Below are positions 36,966 to 44,862 of a stretch of 64,000 nt of DNA, one piece after another. Both the position numbers and the translations under genes were made by a program. Under the pieces are notes generated by a model. The model was not told the DNA's origin. It worked only from the letters and a program-made list of their open reading frames with translations, and did not search any database. Position 1 is the first letter of the stretch. Each line of letters begins with the position of its first letter. The DNA comes from an uncultured Winogradskyella sp. (GTDB lineage Bacteria > Bacteroidota > Bacteroidia > Flavobacteriales > Flavobacteriaceae): contig NZ_CANMCZ010000007.1 of NCBI RefSeq assembly GCF_947496485.1, positions 62,001-126,000 on the forward strand. Reading direction: 5' to 3'.

Positions 36966-37952
36966 TTAATCTTTTTTGCTATTTATTTCTCCTTTAAAAT
37001 ATTCTATGTCACTATCAATAGTATGAAAAATAGAGTATGTTGTGCTGTATATAAATTTTGTTTCAGTAATCCAGTGAAATTCTTTAAATCGACATGGGAA
37101 ATACGTTTCATCAAATTCTGTTAAATAAATAAATTTTCCATTTACCTTTTTTTGAAAAAAATAGGACACACATTCTTGTCCACCAAAAGTACCGTTTAAT
37201 CTATATGTATTTTTTGGTGAGGCGATTATATATTCAGGATTTCCAATGATGTCAGTAGTTTCTCCCGTTTTTATAGAAAAGCACACATCAATAGAATGAC
37301 CACCTTCTAAAACTAGGATATCATATTCTGGATAATATCCAGATGCGTCTTCTGCAAAATAACAATCGTTACTGTTTTGATTAATAATAAGTTTTTGTCC
37401 ATTAGCTATAGTGATGCTTTTAATTAAACAATTTATATAATCACCTTCATCAAGATCAGCCTCTGTCATCCAATCAACGCGATCTTTAAGGATGGCTTTA
37501 ACTGAATCAAGATTACTGATTTTTTTGGATATATAAACTTGCTTTGGAACAGTCGTTAACCATTCTTCAAATTGGGATTTATTAATCTTAGTAATGGTCA
37601 TACTATTTTTATTTGCTAGAGGTTTTAAATACCCATTAAAAACATAGCCTTCTCTTTCAAACGATTCAGTTTCCTCTGAAACTAGATATGTGTAGTTAGA
37701 ATATTTAATTTTTACCCAATGACCTTTGATTTGCGCTCCATTATCTGTTATAATTAATTCATGATTTGTATCAGTCAGCTTTTCAACAATAACGCCGTGA
37801 GGTAGCTTTGCCATTTTTTCCGAAGATAGTTTCGGTTCAGAACGCACATTCAACCCATTCTCCGCGTTTATATAATAATAGTTCTGAGATGCTTCACTTT
37901 GAGAAAATAGAAACATTGGAATGACTAAGCATATTATTAGTGTTTTATTCAT
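36966..37952 (-). CDS. Exported SH3b-domain protein
   Basis: The 328-residue product has a signal peptide ending SEASQ (about 1-22). A bacterial SH3 domain (about 23-92) shows the signature GLNVRSEPKLSSEKMAKLP and HWVKIKYSNYTYLV; such domains bind cell-wall peptides. The remaining 230 residues are not recognised (beta-rich, with GGHSIDVCFSIKTGET and RLNGTFGGQECVSYFF). Its start overlaps the stop of the next upstream gene by 8 bp, indicating coupled expression with the NADase-type glycan-binding lipoprotein. Confidence 0.7.
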   Translation of the reverse strand: MNKTLIICLVIPMFLFSQSEASQNYYYINAENGLNVRSEPKLSSEKMAKLPHGVIVEKLTDTNHELIITDNGAQIKGHWVKIKYSNYTYLVSEETESFEREGYVFNGYLKPLANKNSMTITKINKSQFEEWLTTVPKQVYISKKISNLDSVKAILKDRVDWMTEADLDEGDYINCLIKSITIANGQKLIINQNSNDCYFAEDASGYYPEYDILVLEGGHSIDVCFSIKTGETTDIIGNPEYIIASPKNTYRLNGTFGGQECVSYFFQKKVNGKFIYLTEFDETYFPCRFKEFHWITETKFIYSTTYSIFHTIDSDIEYFKGEINSKKD

Positions 37953-39708
37953 TTTGCTTATTAATTAACTCCATTAGATTATACTTTTCATTTAAACTTG
38001 CGAGGGCAGTTTCTCCTAGATTTGTTTGTATTTCTGAAATACAGACATCATTGTATTTAGTCCCTTTATAATATGACGCAGGCTCTAAAGAGATGATGTC
38101 ATTTGTTTTAAAAACCGCATTTACTTTAAATTCTTGAACCAATGGTGTGTCTAATAAAATTATAGATTGTATGTATTGATTATTTATAGATACTCGCAAC
38201 TCTTTAACTCGACTGTTTTCATAAAAAAGGGTTTTCGATTTAACATACCCATTAACTATACTAAGTTTTATAGGGTTCATAATAATCTCATTAGCCTTGA
38301 GAAGATTTTTGTTTGAATATTTACCATCTAAAAAGGATTTATCTAAGTCCAATTGTACATCAATTTCAACGTTTAAATTTGGTTTAAAAACAAAAGCCGT
38401 TAAATATTGCTGATCCGATACATTCGTAATAGGATACTTAGTATTACTATAGTTAGAACTCATCTTAAAAAACAAATTCTTAGTAAAACTGATGTCAGTA
38501 TTAGAGCAACATCTTCCAAAAAGTTTGTCTGACCAAATTACTACTTCATCTTTTTTTTCATACTGGTAATAGCCATAGATAGTAGGATTTTTTAAACGGC
38601 TGAATCTTCTTATTTCACTAATACTAATAGAATCAATAATTGCTAACTTAACTCTATTTTCTTTTAAACAAACCTTTTCTCTTTCTGACTCATATGGCGT
38701 TGATTTGAGTTTCTTTAAACTAGCTGTATCACTAAGTTCTTTGTTCTGTTTAACATCACAAACATAAATAAACGCATCTTCCTCATTGCTCGACACAGTT
38801 TTATAAATGGTATTGGTTAAAATCCATTGATTGTTTGTAAATGAAATATAATGGTGAGCCTCAAAAAAACCGCCATCTGGAAAAGCCGTTACGATAACAA
38901 AACCTGCTTCGCTTTCTTTGATATCTATAATTTGATGGCCTCCATCTTCTGAAAAATTTATTGTTTTTAAGGCAAATTCATATGTATTGTTGTCATTAAT
39001 AAATAATAGCAATTCATCACCTTCATAAGGACCTGCACTCACAACTTTATCTATAATTGCATCGTTGTTAATATCAATATTCTTAATAAAATAATGTTCA
39101 ACATTTTCATAGTCTGAAATGTTATATGCGCTTGAAACAATTTCAGCTTCAAATGGGTCTGGATTTTCATTGTTGTCGAAAAAGTCTGTTTTAAATAAAT
39201 TATCCAGTATCGTCTTTTTTTCAGTATTTAAATGAGAAGCGAAATCTGCATCAAATTGTGGATGCGGTCCATCTAACAAAAAAAACAGGACCGATTTTGC
39301 GTCACTATCGTTTAACTTGTTTACTAAAGAATATTTTTGATTTTCTTTGATATACTTTAGAGTTTCGTCTTGAAAATAATTTATAGCATCTGCTTCCCAG
39401 TGTCCGTCAATACAAATATTTATGATATTTTTTTCATACGCTTTGTATTTTGGATTTCTGAGTAAATCGAAGAAATATTCAGTATAATCTTCAGCTTCTG
39501 TGTACAATTTTTGAGGTGCTTCATTAACATTATCCCATCCAAAATAGTCGTTGTACTGTTTGAAGTTCTTCGGGAACTGCTTTAAAAAGGTTATTTCATC
39601 TTTGACAATAAAACACTCTTGCAAATTGTGAATACTAATTTCTTGCTTTGAAGAATTTTCACAGCAACAACACAGAAGTATAAGCAAACCAAAACTTATT
39701 TTTTTCAT
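37945..39708 (-). CDS. Lipoprotein with C-terminal NADase-type glycan-binding domain
   Basis: The 587-residue product has a lipoprotein signal followed by a run of four Cys (LLILLCCCCEN). The middle part (about 200-320) has a DINNDAIIDKVVSAG pattern like calcium-binding repeat domains. The C-terminal 130 residues match the discoidin-like NADase-type glycan-binding domain: IKLSIVNGYVKSKTLFYENS, RVKELRVSINNQYIQSIIL, and YKGTKYNDVCISEIQ. In streptococcal NADase toxins this domain binds glycans; here no NADase domain is present. It is probably a surface lipoprotein that binds sugar. Confidence 0.65.
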   Translation of the reverse strand: MKKISFGLLILLCCCCENSSKQEISIHNLQECFIVKDEITFLKQFPKNFKQYNDYFGWDNVNEAPQKLYTEAEDYTEYFFDLLRNPKYKAYEKNIINICIDGHWEADAINYFQDETLKYIKENQKYSLVNKLNDSDAKSVLFFLLDGPHPQFDADFASHLNTEKKTILDNLFKTDFFDNNENPDPFEAEIVSSAYNISDYENVEHYFIKNIDINNDAIIDKVVSAGPYEGDELLLFINDNNTYEFALKTINFSEDGGHQIIDIKESEAGFVIVTAFPDGGFFEAHHYISFTNNQWILTNTIYKTVSSNEEDAFIYVCDVKQNKELSDTASLKKLKSTPYESEREKVCLKENRVKLAIIDSISISEIRRFSRLKNPTIYGYYQYEKKDEVVIWSDKLFGRCCSNTDISFTKNLFFKMSSNYSNTKYPITNVSDQQYLTAFVFKPNLNVEIDVQLDLDKSFLDGKYSNKNLLKANEIIMNPIKLSIVNGYVKSKTLFYENSRVKELRVSINNQYIQSIILLDTPLVQEFKVNAVFKTNDIISLEPASYYKGTKYNDVCISEIQTNLGETALASLNEKYNLMELINKQNE

Positions 39709-39720
39709 TGAATTTTACTT

Positions 39721-40557
39721 TTAGTTCTCTTTTTTGCCCAATGCTATTTTGCTATCATCTTCTACAACATAGTACTTAGGACCATCACCTGCTACCAAAT
39801 CATATTCAATAAGGTTTAAAACAAGTTGTTCAGATCCAATTTCAAGTGAATTATTATTCTTATAACTGACTTTTAGTGTATCGCTATTTACCATGCCTCT
39901 GAGTACTTTTTCAACTTTTAATTGCCCTACATAAAATACATCCCAATCTTCTTTTGAAATTAATCTTGCTACAACTTGAATAGTGTCATTTCTTTTAGAA
40001 ACAGCAGTAAGGTGTTTTGTGAAACCTTCCGTTTGTTCTAGGTTTAAATCCAGTGTGTTAAAATAATTGGATACGATTTTTCTTTTGTCTTTATTTAGCT
40101 CTTCAGGTAAAATTCTATAATATGTACCAGCATAACCTATTTTAGTGTTAAAATAGTAATTGGCAATCTCTTTTTTATAAGAAAACAGATTATGGATGGT
40201 GTAATCTGTGCCAGATATATGCTCTGTATGTTCATCGATACCATCACCATATTTAAAAAAAGTTAAACGCCAATTAACGTTTTTATTAGTTGTTAAAAAA
40301 TCATCTTTTTTTAAATAATTAACCACGAAACTGTCAATTTTTATTTTATGCTGTTCATTGTTTATATCATAATTCTTCACAACAAAGAAATCATTCCTTG
40401 TTATTGTAAACCAACCATTTTTTGTAACCCTTTCAGGGTTTTTGTGAATATTATTAGGCTTTAAATGATAGATTTTAAAGCTAGTATCCTCTTCTATTGT
40501 ATTACAAGAGAAAAGGATACAAATAAATAAAAGAACTACGAATTTATTAGTTACCAA
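39721..40557 (-). CDS. Lipoprotein of unknown function
   Basis: The family is not recognised. The 278-residue product has a lipoprotein signal (FVVLLFICILFS before Cys) and a mixed alpha/beta body with a C-terminal beta-rich region (VARLISKEDWDVFYVGQLKV, then YYVVEDDSKIALGK). The only start that keeps the signal is a TTG at 40557; no in-frame ATG lies near. It is followed 12 bp later by the glycan-binding lipoprotein gene, and the same direction and small gaps suggest one operon. Confidence 0.6.
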   Translation of the reverse strand: MVTNKFVVLLFICILFSCNTIEEDTSFKIYHLKPNNIHKNPERVTKNGWFTITRNDFFVVKNYDINNEQHKIKIDSFVVNYLKKDDFLTTNKNVNWRLTFFKYGDGIDEHTEHISGTDYTIHNLFSYKKEIANYYFNTKIGYAGTYYRILPEELNKDKRKIVSNYFNTLDLNLEQTEGFTKHLTAVSKRNDTIQVVARLISKEDWDVFYVGQLKVEKVLRGMVNSDTLKVSYKNNNSLEIGSEQLVLNLIEYDLVAGDGPKYYVVEDDSKIALGKKEN

Positions 40558-40574
40558 AACATTTGAAAGTTTAC

Positions 40575-40961
40575 TTAGGCAGCTGCTCTTTTAACCGTTT
40601 TCTCAAGTTCTTCAAATGCTTTTTGCTGAGAACCTGCCAGTAGTGCTTGTTTTATTGTACCAGCTACAATCTCAATAATACTCCGATAAGCTTTTTCACT
40701 TTTTCCAAAGTAGGCATGCATTAATTTGTTAGGAATTATATAATTAATTTTCAACGTATTTTCATTTACAAAAAAGGCTTTTATGGCATGCATTCCGCTC
40801 TTTTTAAGAACAATACATTGCGCCATTTGGCCATTGGGATCTGTTCGTACTTCCCAAGAGTCATACGCTTTGGAACATTCGAAATTCGAATCCTTCTTTA
40901 GAAGATTGTATAATTTATCTAATGAGTTATAGTCGTTTTTAATTTCAATTAAGTTTTCCAT
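40575..40961 (-). CDS. Small cytosolic protein of unknown function
   Basis: The family is not recognised. The 128-residue product has no signal or membrane segment. It has a mixed alpha/beta pattern (KLYNLLKKDSNFECSKAYDS, MAQCIVLKKSGMHAIKAFFV) and a C-terminal helix rich in Ala, Lys and Gln (QQKAFEELEKTVKRAAA). Unlike its neighbours it appears cytosolic. The remnant of a duplicated lipoprotein gene lies just upstream at 40978-41034. Confidence 0.6.
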   Translation of the reverse strand: MENLIEIKNDYNSLDKLYNLLKKDSNFECSKAYDSWEVRTDPNGQMAQCIVLKKSGMHAIKAFFVNENTLKINYIIPNKLMHAYFGKSEKAYRSIIEIVAGTIKQALLAGSQQKAFEELEKTVKRAAA

Positions 40962-40977
40962 TGTTTATAATCTTTAA

Positions 40978-41034
40978 TTAATAGTTCACTTTAATAAGGT
41001 CAACAATTAGGATATATCTAAATGTAAACGTTGT
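40978..41034 (-). pseudogene. 3' remnant of a duplicated copy of the 43392-43979 lipoprotein gene
   Basis: On the minus strand the codons TTT AGA, TAT ATC CTA and GTT GAC CTT ATT AAA GTG AAC TAT TAA encode FRYILIVDLIKVNY and stop. This aligns with the end of the lipoprotein at 43392, FRFYYTLNGDLIKMNY and stop, after a two-codon deletion. An in-frame stop just upstream ends the similarity, so only about 19 codons remain. It looks like the scar of a past duplication in this gene run. Confidence 0.55.
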
Positions 41035-41049
41035 TTAAAATGTTAATTC

Positions 41050-41283
41050 TTATTCGTCTATTGAATAGTCTTCATCTTCATCATCTCTTCCGAAGATTAA
41101 GAATAGTGCTCCACCACCAACAATTAATAGAATTCTAATAATCCATCCTGTGGTATTGCCCCAAGCATCTACCCAAGCGAGTATTCTAACATTGTAATTA
41201 AAAACTGAGAGTACAATTGACATAATTCCTAAGGCAGCTAATAGTAGCCCTCCTTTTCCTAATTTAGATGTAATGTGTTCCAT
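41050..41283 (-). CDS. Small two-helix membrane protein with acidic tail
   Basis: The family is not recognised. The 77-residue product has two hydrophobic helices (GGLLLAALGIMSIVLSVF at about 9-26; WIIRILLIVGGGALFLIFG at about 46-64), a loop with tryptophans (AWVDAWGNTTGW) and an acidic C-terminus (RDDEDEDYSIDE). The start at 41283 was chosen over the upstream in-frame ATG because it lies close to the first helix. It is an inner-membrane protein without an assigned role. Confidence 0.6.
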   Translation of the reverse strand: MEHITSKLGKGGLLLAALGIMSIVLSVFNYNVRILAWVDAWGNTTGWIIRILLIVGGGALFLIFGRDDEDEDYSIDE

Positions 41284-41379
41284 AATATATTTTCGTTTTA
41301 GTTGATTATACATATCTAGTTGTTGTATTTACGATGTTGTAAATACAACAACTAGTGTGTTTTAAGTAAATTGGGGTTT

Positions 41380-43344
41380 TTATTTTATAAATTTTTTGGT
41401 CACTCGACCATTATCAAAGTTGAGTTCTATAACATAAATACCATTAGCTATCGCATCAATAGCAATAGTGCTTTCTGTGCCTTCTTTTATTTTGGCGCCT
41501 GCAATACTGTAAATGGTATAGTTTTCTAATCTAACTGAACCGTTTGAGATAATTTTTAGTTCATCTTTAGTGTTATAAACATTAATTGCATTGGCTAGCT
41601 CAAAATCAGAAGTACCTAGGTTTGCATCTTCTGTTACTGGATTAAAACCTGTCCATAAAGCTCCAGGATCTGTGACATAAACTCCCAAAGTACCTGGTGG
41701 AATATGCAAGTGGATATTACTACGGTTAAAAGCAAAAGTATCATTAGTACCTGTGGTGATTGTTGGTGGTATTGTAGCCAATGAGGTTACACTAGCTAAT
41801 GGGTTATTGGCAAAAGCTAACAAACCGATAAAATTAACATTACTAGGAATAGTAACATCAGATAAATTATTATCTACAAAAGCTCCAATACCAATATCGG
41901 TAACATTCGCTCCTAATGATAAATTAGTAATAGGGTTTGTTGCAAAAGCCGTAGTGCCAATAAGGGTAACACTATCTGGGATGGTTACACTGGTTAAATT
42001 ATTTGTGTTAAAAGCTGAAATCCCAATACTTGTCACACTATCAGGAATAGTAACACTAGTTAATCCAATATTTTCAAATGCTGAATCATCAATTTTAACT
42101 ACATCGAATACTATTGAACCTGCTGTAACAGTTGCTGGTATGACAACACTGGTGCCATTTGCTGGGTCGTAATTTGAAACTTCAACCGTAGTTGGTGACG
42201 TGGCCTCAAAAACCATTTTAAACCCTGTCCATAATGCGCCAGGATTTGTAACATATTCGTCTGTTAAATTGTTGGTTATAACTAAATTAATGTTTGGTCG
42301 ACTAGAGTTTGCAAAAGTCTCACCACCACCACCTGTTGTTATGGTGGGTGGAGTGGTACCTAAAACAACAATAGTATTTAAGTAATTTACCGCAAAAGCT
42401 AGAGAACCAATATTGGTAACACTCTCTGGTATTATAATACTTGTGAATGGATTATTATTAAATGCTCCATCTTTAATATTAGTAATACTATTTGGAATTG
42501 TAACACTGGTTAGTTGATTAGATTGAAAAGCACCTAAACCAATACTAGTAACATTATAATTTGTAACACTATAGGAAACAGTAGCAGGTATATCAACTAC
42601 AGTACCTCCAGTCATATCATAATCAATAGCTTCGACATTATCTGGTGCTACCGAAGTCACTTCATAGGTTATATAATCTACAATAAAAGTATCACCAACA
42701 TTTAATAATTCTGTAACAGAATTAAAACCTGTCCACAGAGCACCAGGATCTGTAACATAAGCACCTGTTGTACCTGAAGGTATTATTAAGTCTATATCAC
42801 TACGATTTCCAGTAAAGCCATCATAAAAGGTGTCATTTGAATTATTGGCAGTTGTTATGGAAGGTGGTATGGTAGCTAAACACGTAACAGTGGTTAAAGA
42901 ATTATTACTTCTAAAAGCTCCAATACCTATATTGGTAACATTACTAGGAATGGTAAGTTCAGTTAATTGATTGCCTTGAAAAGCATAATTATCAATATTT
43001 ACTAAATTACTAGGTAAAACTACAGATGCTAGATTGGTGTTTAAAAAAGCAGATTGGCCTATACTAGTTATCGTATTAGGTATATTAACACTAGATACTA
43101 TTGTGCCGCTAAAAGCATTTGAGCCAATTTCAGTAACGTTATAAGTTGACCCTCCATTAGAAACAGATGCAGGTATATCGACATTGATATTATTTATTGT
43201 GCTTCCTAATATTATAGAAACAGTATTAGTAGATGTTACCGAGCATCTTAGTGAGTTGCTATAAGTATCTGTAACGAAAAACACTTGAGAATACCCTAAT
43301 ACGGATATACATAGAGTCATTAAAATAAGTAGTTGTTTTTTCAT
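41380..43344 (-). CDS. BspA-like LRR surface protein with T9SS tail
   Basis: The 654-residue product has a signal peptide (about 1-20). The body consists of BspA-type (LRR_5) repeats such as VTIPDSVTSIGISAFNTNNL and IPNTITSIGQSAF, interrupted by linkers of the form TIPPxITT, then NxxDTF and VTDPGALWTGFNxVTE. The C-terminal 70 residues are a T9SS type A tail (YTIYSIAGAKIKEG, then NGIYVIELNFDNGRVTKKF). BspA proteins bind host or matrix proteins; the target in this probably free-living bacterium is unknown. It lies 47 bp after the lipoprotein gene at 43392. Confidence 0.88.
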   Translation of the reverse strand: MKKQLLILMTLCISVLGYSQVFFVTDTYSNSLRCSVTSTNTVSIILGSTINNINVDIPASVSNGGSTYNVTEIGSNAFSGTIVSSVNIPNTITSIGQSAFLNTNLASVVLPSNLVNIDNYAFQGNQLTELTIPSNVTNIGIGAFRSNNSLTTVTCLATIPPSITTANNSNDTFYDGFTGNRSDIDLIIPSGTTGAYVTDPGALWTGFNSVTELLNVGDTFIVDYITYEVTSVAPDNVEAIDYDMTGGTVVDIPATVSYSVTNYNVTSIGLGAFQSNQLTSVTIPNSITNIKDGAFNNNPFTSIIIPESVTNIGSLAFAVNYLNTIVVLGTTPPTITTGGGGETFANSSRPNINLVITNNLTDEYVTNPGALWTGFKMVFEATSPTTVEVSNYDPANGTSVVIPATVTAGSIVFDVVKIDDSAFENIGLTSVTIPDSVTSIGISAFNTNNLTSVTIPDSVTLIGTTAFATNPITNLSLGANVTDIGIGAFVDNNLSDVTIPSNVNFIGLLAFANNPLASVTSLATIPPTITTGTNDTFAFNRSNIHLHIPPGTLGVYVTDPGALWTGFNPVTEDANLGTSDFELANAINVYNTKDELKIISNGSVRLENYTIYSIAGAKIKEGTESTIAIDAIANGIYVIELNFDNGRVTKKFIK

Positions 43345-43391
43345 GATTTTTGATTTTTAAAATAGGTTAAAGTAAAGTTGTTATAAGTTGT

Positions 43392-43979
43392 TTAATAATT
43401 CATTTTAATAAGGTCACCATTTAGTGTATAGTAAAACCTAAAGGTGGTGCCACCGTTTTCTGGTTTGAGATTGATTATATATTCGGCTTTAGAGATATCT
43501 CCGTTATCCGGGTAATTTAAAGCAGCAGTGCGCAAGGTTGGATTTTTAAGGTCTTTTTCATCCTTTAGCTTTTGAACTGATTGTTCAACTAAGCCACCTA
43601 ATTTGGATAAGCTTATGGTTTTACCTAACTGAAACATGTAATCAGCCGCTTTAGTGCCTTTAGGAACTTCTATGGTGATATCTGAGTTTTGCGTCCATGT
43701 ATCTTGTGATAAATTCCATTGTCCCATTTTTAGAGATTCTGGCTCCTCAGTTACAGTCACTCCAATAATATTACCGATAGATTTATCGTAGGTAATGCTT
43801 AAGTCTGTATAATAGGCGTCGTCACCAAACTTATTTTTTAGTTCGTTTTCTATTGCCGAAAATCCATCTGCAGTTGCTGGTTGGTTATTGGTTGTACCAC
43901 TGCACGATACTAGTTTAAATATGACTAATAATACAAACAGTAATCCTACTCTACTGATCTTTGGGGTCAAATTTTTCAT
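43392..43979 (-). CDS. Lipoprotein of unknown function
   Basis: The family is not recognised. The 195-residue product has a lipoprotein signal (VGLLFVLLVIFKLVS before Cys, then SGTTNN). The body is alpha/beta, with NELKNKFGDDAYYTDLSITY, IIGVTVTEEPESLKMGQWN and a C-terminal strand pair ending GDLIKMNY. It is the first gene of the minus-strand run 43979-35193. A decayed copy of its 3' end lies at 40978. Confidence 0.6.
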   Translation of the reverse strand: MKNLTPKISRVGLLFVLLVIFKLVSCSGTTNNQPATADGFSAIENELKNKFGDDAYYTDLSITYDKSIGNIIGVTVTEEPESLKMGQWNLSQDTWTQNSDITIEVPKGTKAADYMFQLGKTISLSKLGGLVEQSVQKLKDEKDLKNPTLRTAALNYPDNGDISKAEYIINLKPENGGTTFRFYYTLNGDLIKMNY

Positions 43980-44000
43980 AATATTTATCTATTATTAGGA

Positions 44001-44008
44001 TAAATGTA
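44001..44008 (-). promoter_or_regulatory. Putative -7 element of the 43979-35193 gene run
   Basis: TACATTTA on the minus strand (one mismatch to TAnnTTTG) lies 21 bp before the ATG at 43979. Confidence 0.35.
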
Positions 44009-44124
44009 TATGACTAGAGTGAAGAAAAAAATAGAGAATCTATTTCTTCTAGGTATAAATAAATAAGCGTGACACTTTAAGAAATATCTGTAAAAATTAG
44101 GTTTTTAGTCCGATATTTTTGTAT

Positions 44125-44862
44125 TTAATCTATATTTCTGTTTAAAAAAGCCGTTACAAATTGCTCTTTTTTTCGTGAAGAGACAGGTATTTTTTTACTA
44201 TTTTTTAAATGAATCACACCAGATTTGTCATATTTATCTATGAATGCTAGATTCACCATAAATGATTGATGCGGACGTATAAAATTAGCTGCACTGAGTT
44301 GTTCTTCAAAAGTTTTTAAGGTTTTAGATACGACGTGTTTTTTACCATCACTACAGAAAAAAGATGTATAGCCTTTGTCCGACTCACAATACATAAGTTC
44401 ATTTAAATCTATAACCTGAAAGCTATCGTGGAGGGATAATATTAATTTAGATTCATCATTATTCCAAACTGATTTCACAGTCTGTATTTGCTGTTTTTGT
44501 TCTTCAACATGTAAACTCTTAACCTTATTTAAAGCGATTTCAAGATCTTTTATATCTACAGGTTTTAGAATATAATCTACCGCTCCTATTTTTAATGCTT
44601 TAAGTGCGTATTCTTCATAAGCCGTAATAAAAATAATTTTGAAATCTAGATGTTCTGTTTGTTCTAAAAAATCAAAAGCGTTGCCATCTGTAAGATTAAT
44701 ATCTAGAAAAATTAAATCTGGTTTACAAGCATTTGCGACTACTACAGCTTCTTTAACAGAGGCGCATTCACCAATGACTTCGACATCAGTCTCTATTTGA
44801 CCTAATAAATTAAGTAAGCCTTTTCTAATATATGCTTTGTCTTCAACCAGTAATGTCTTCAT
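44125..44862 (-). CDS. LytTR-family response regulator
   Basis: The 245-residue product has a receiver domain (1-120) with the acidic pair Glu7/Asp8, phospho-acceptor Asp54 (LIFLDINLTDG), Thr80 and Lys100. A LytTR DNA-binding domain follows (about 140-243): LMYCESDKGYTSFF, then FIRPHQSFMVNLAFIDKYD, then KKIPVSSRKK. It regulates transcription on phosphorylation by the kinase encoded just upstream. Its ATG overlaps the kinase stop by one base (TAATG), so the pair is coupled. Confidence 0.93.
   Translation of the reverse strand: MKTLLVEDKAYIRKGLLNLLGQIETDVEVIGECASVKEAVVVANACKPDLIFLDINLTDGNAFDFLEQTEHLDFKIIFITAYEEYALKALKIGAVDYILKPVDIKDLEIALNKVKSLHVEEQKQQIQTVKSVWNNDESKLILSLHDSFQVIDLNELMYCESDKGYTSFFCSDGKKHVVSKTLKTFEEQLSAANFIRPHQSFMVNLAFIDKYDKSGVIHLKNSKKIPVSSRKKEQFVTAFLNRNID

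Noticed and set aside
41753..42172. Plus-strand open frame of 139 codons in the BspA-like gene
   Set aside because: Same reason: the reverse strand of a repeat region with low-complexity translation.
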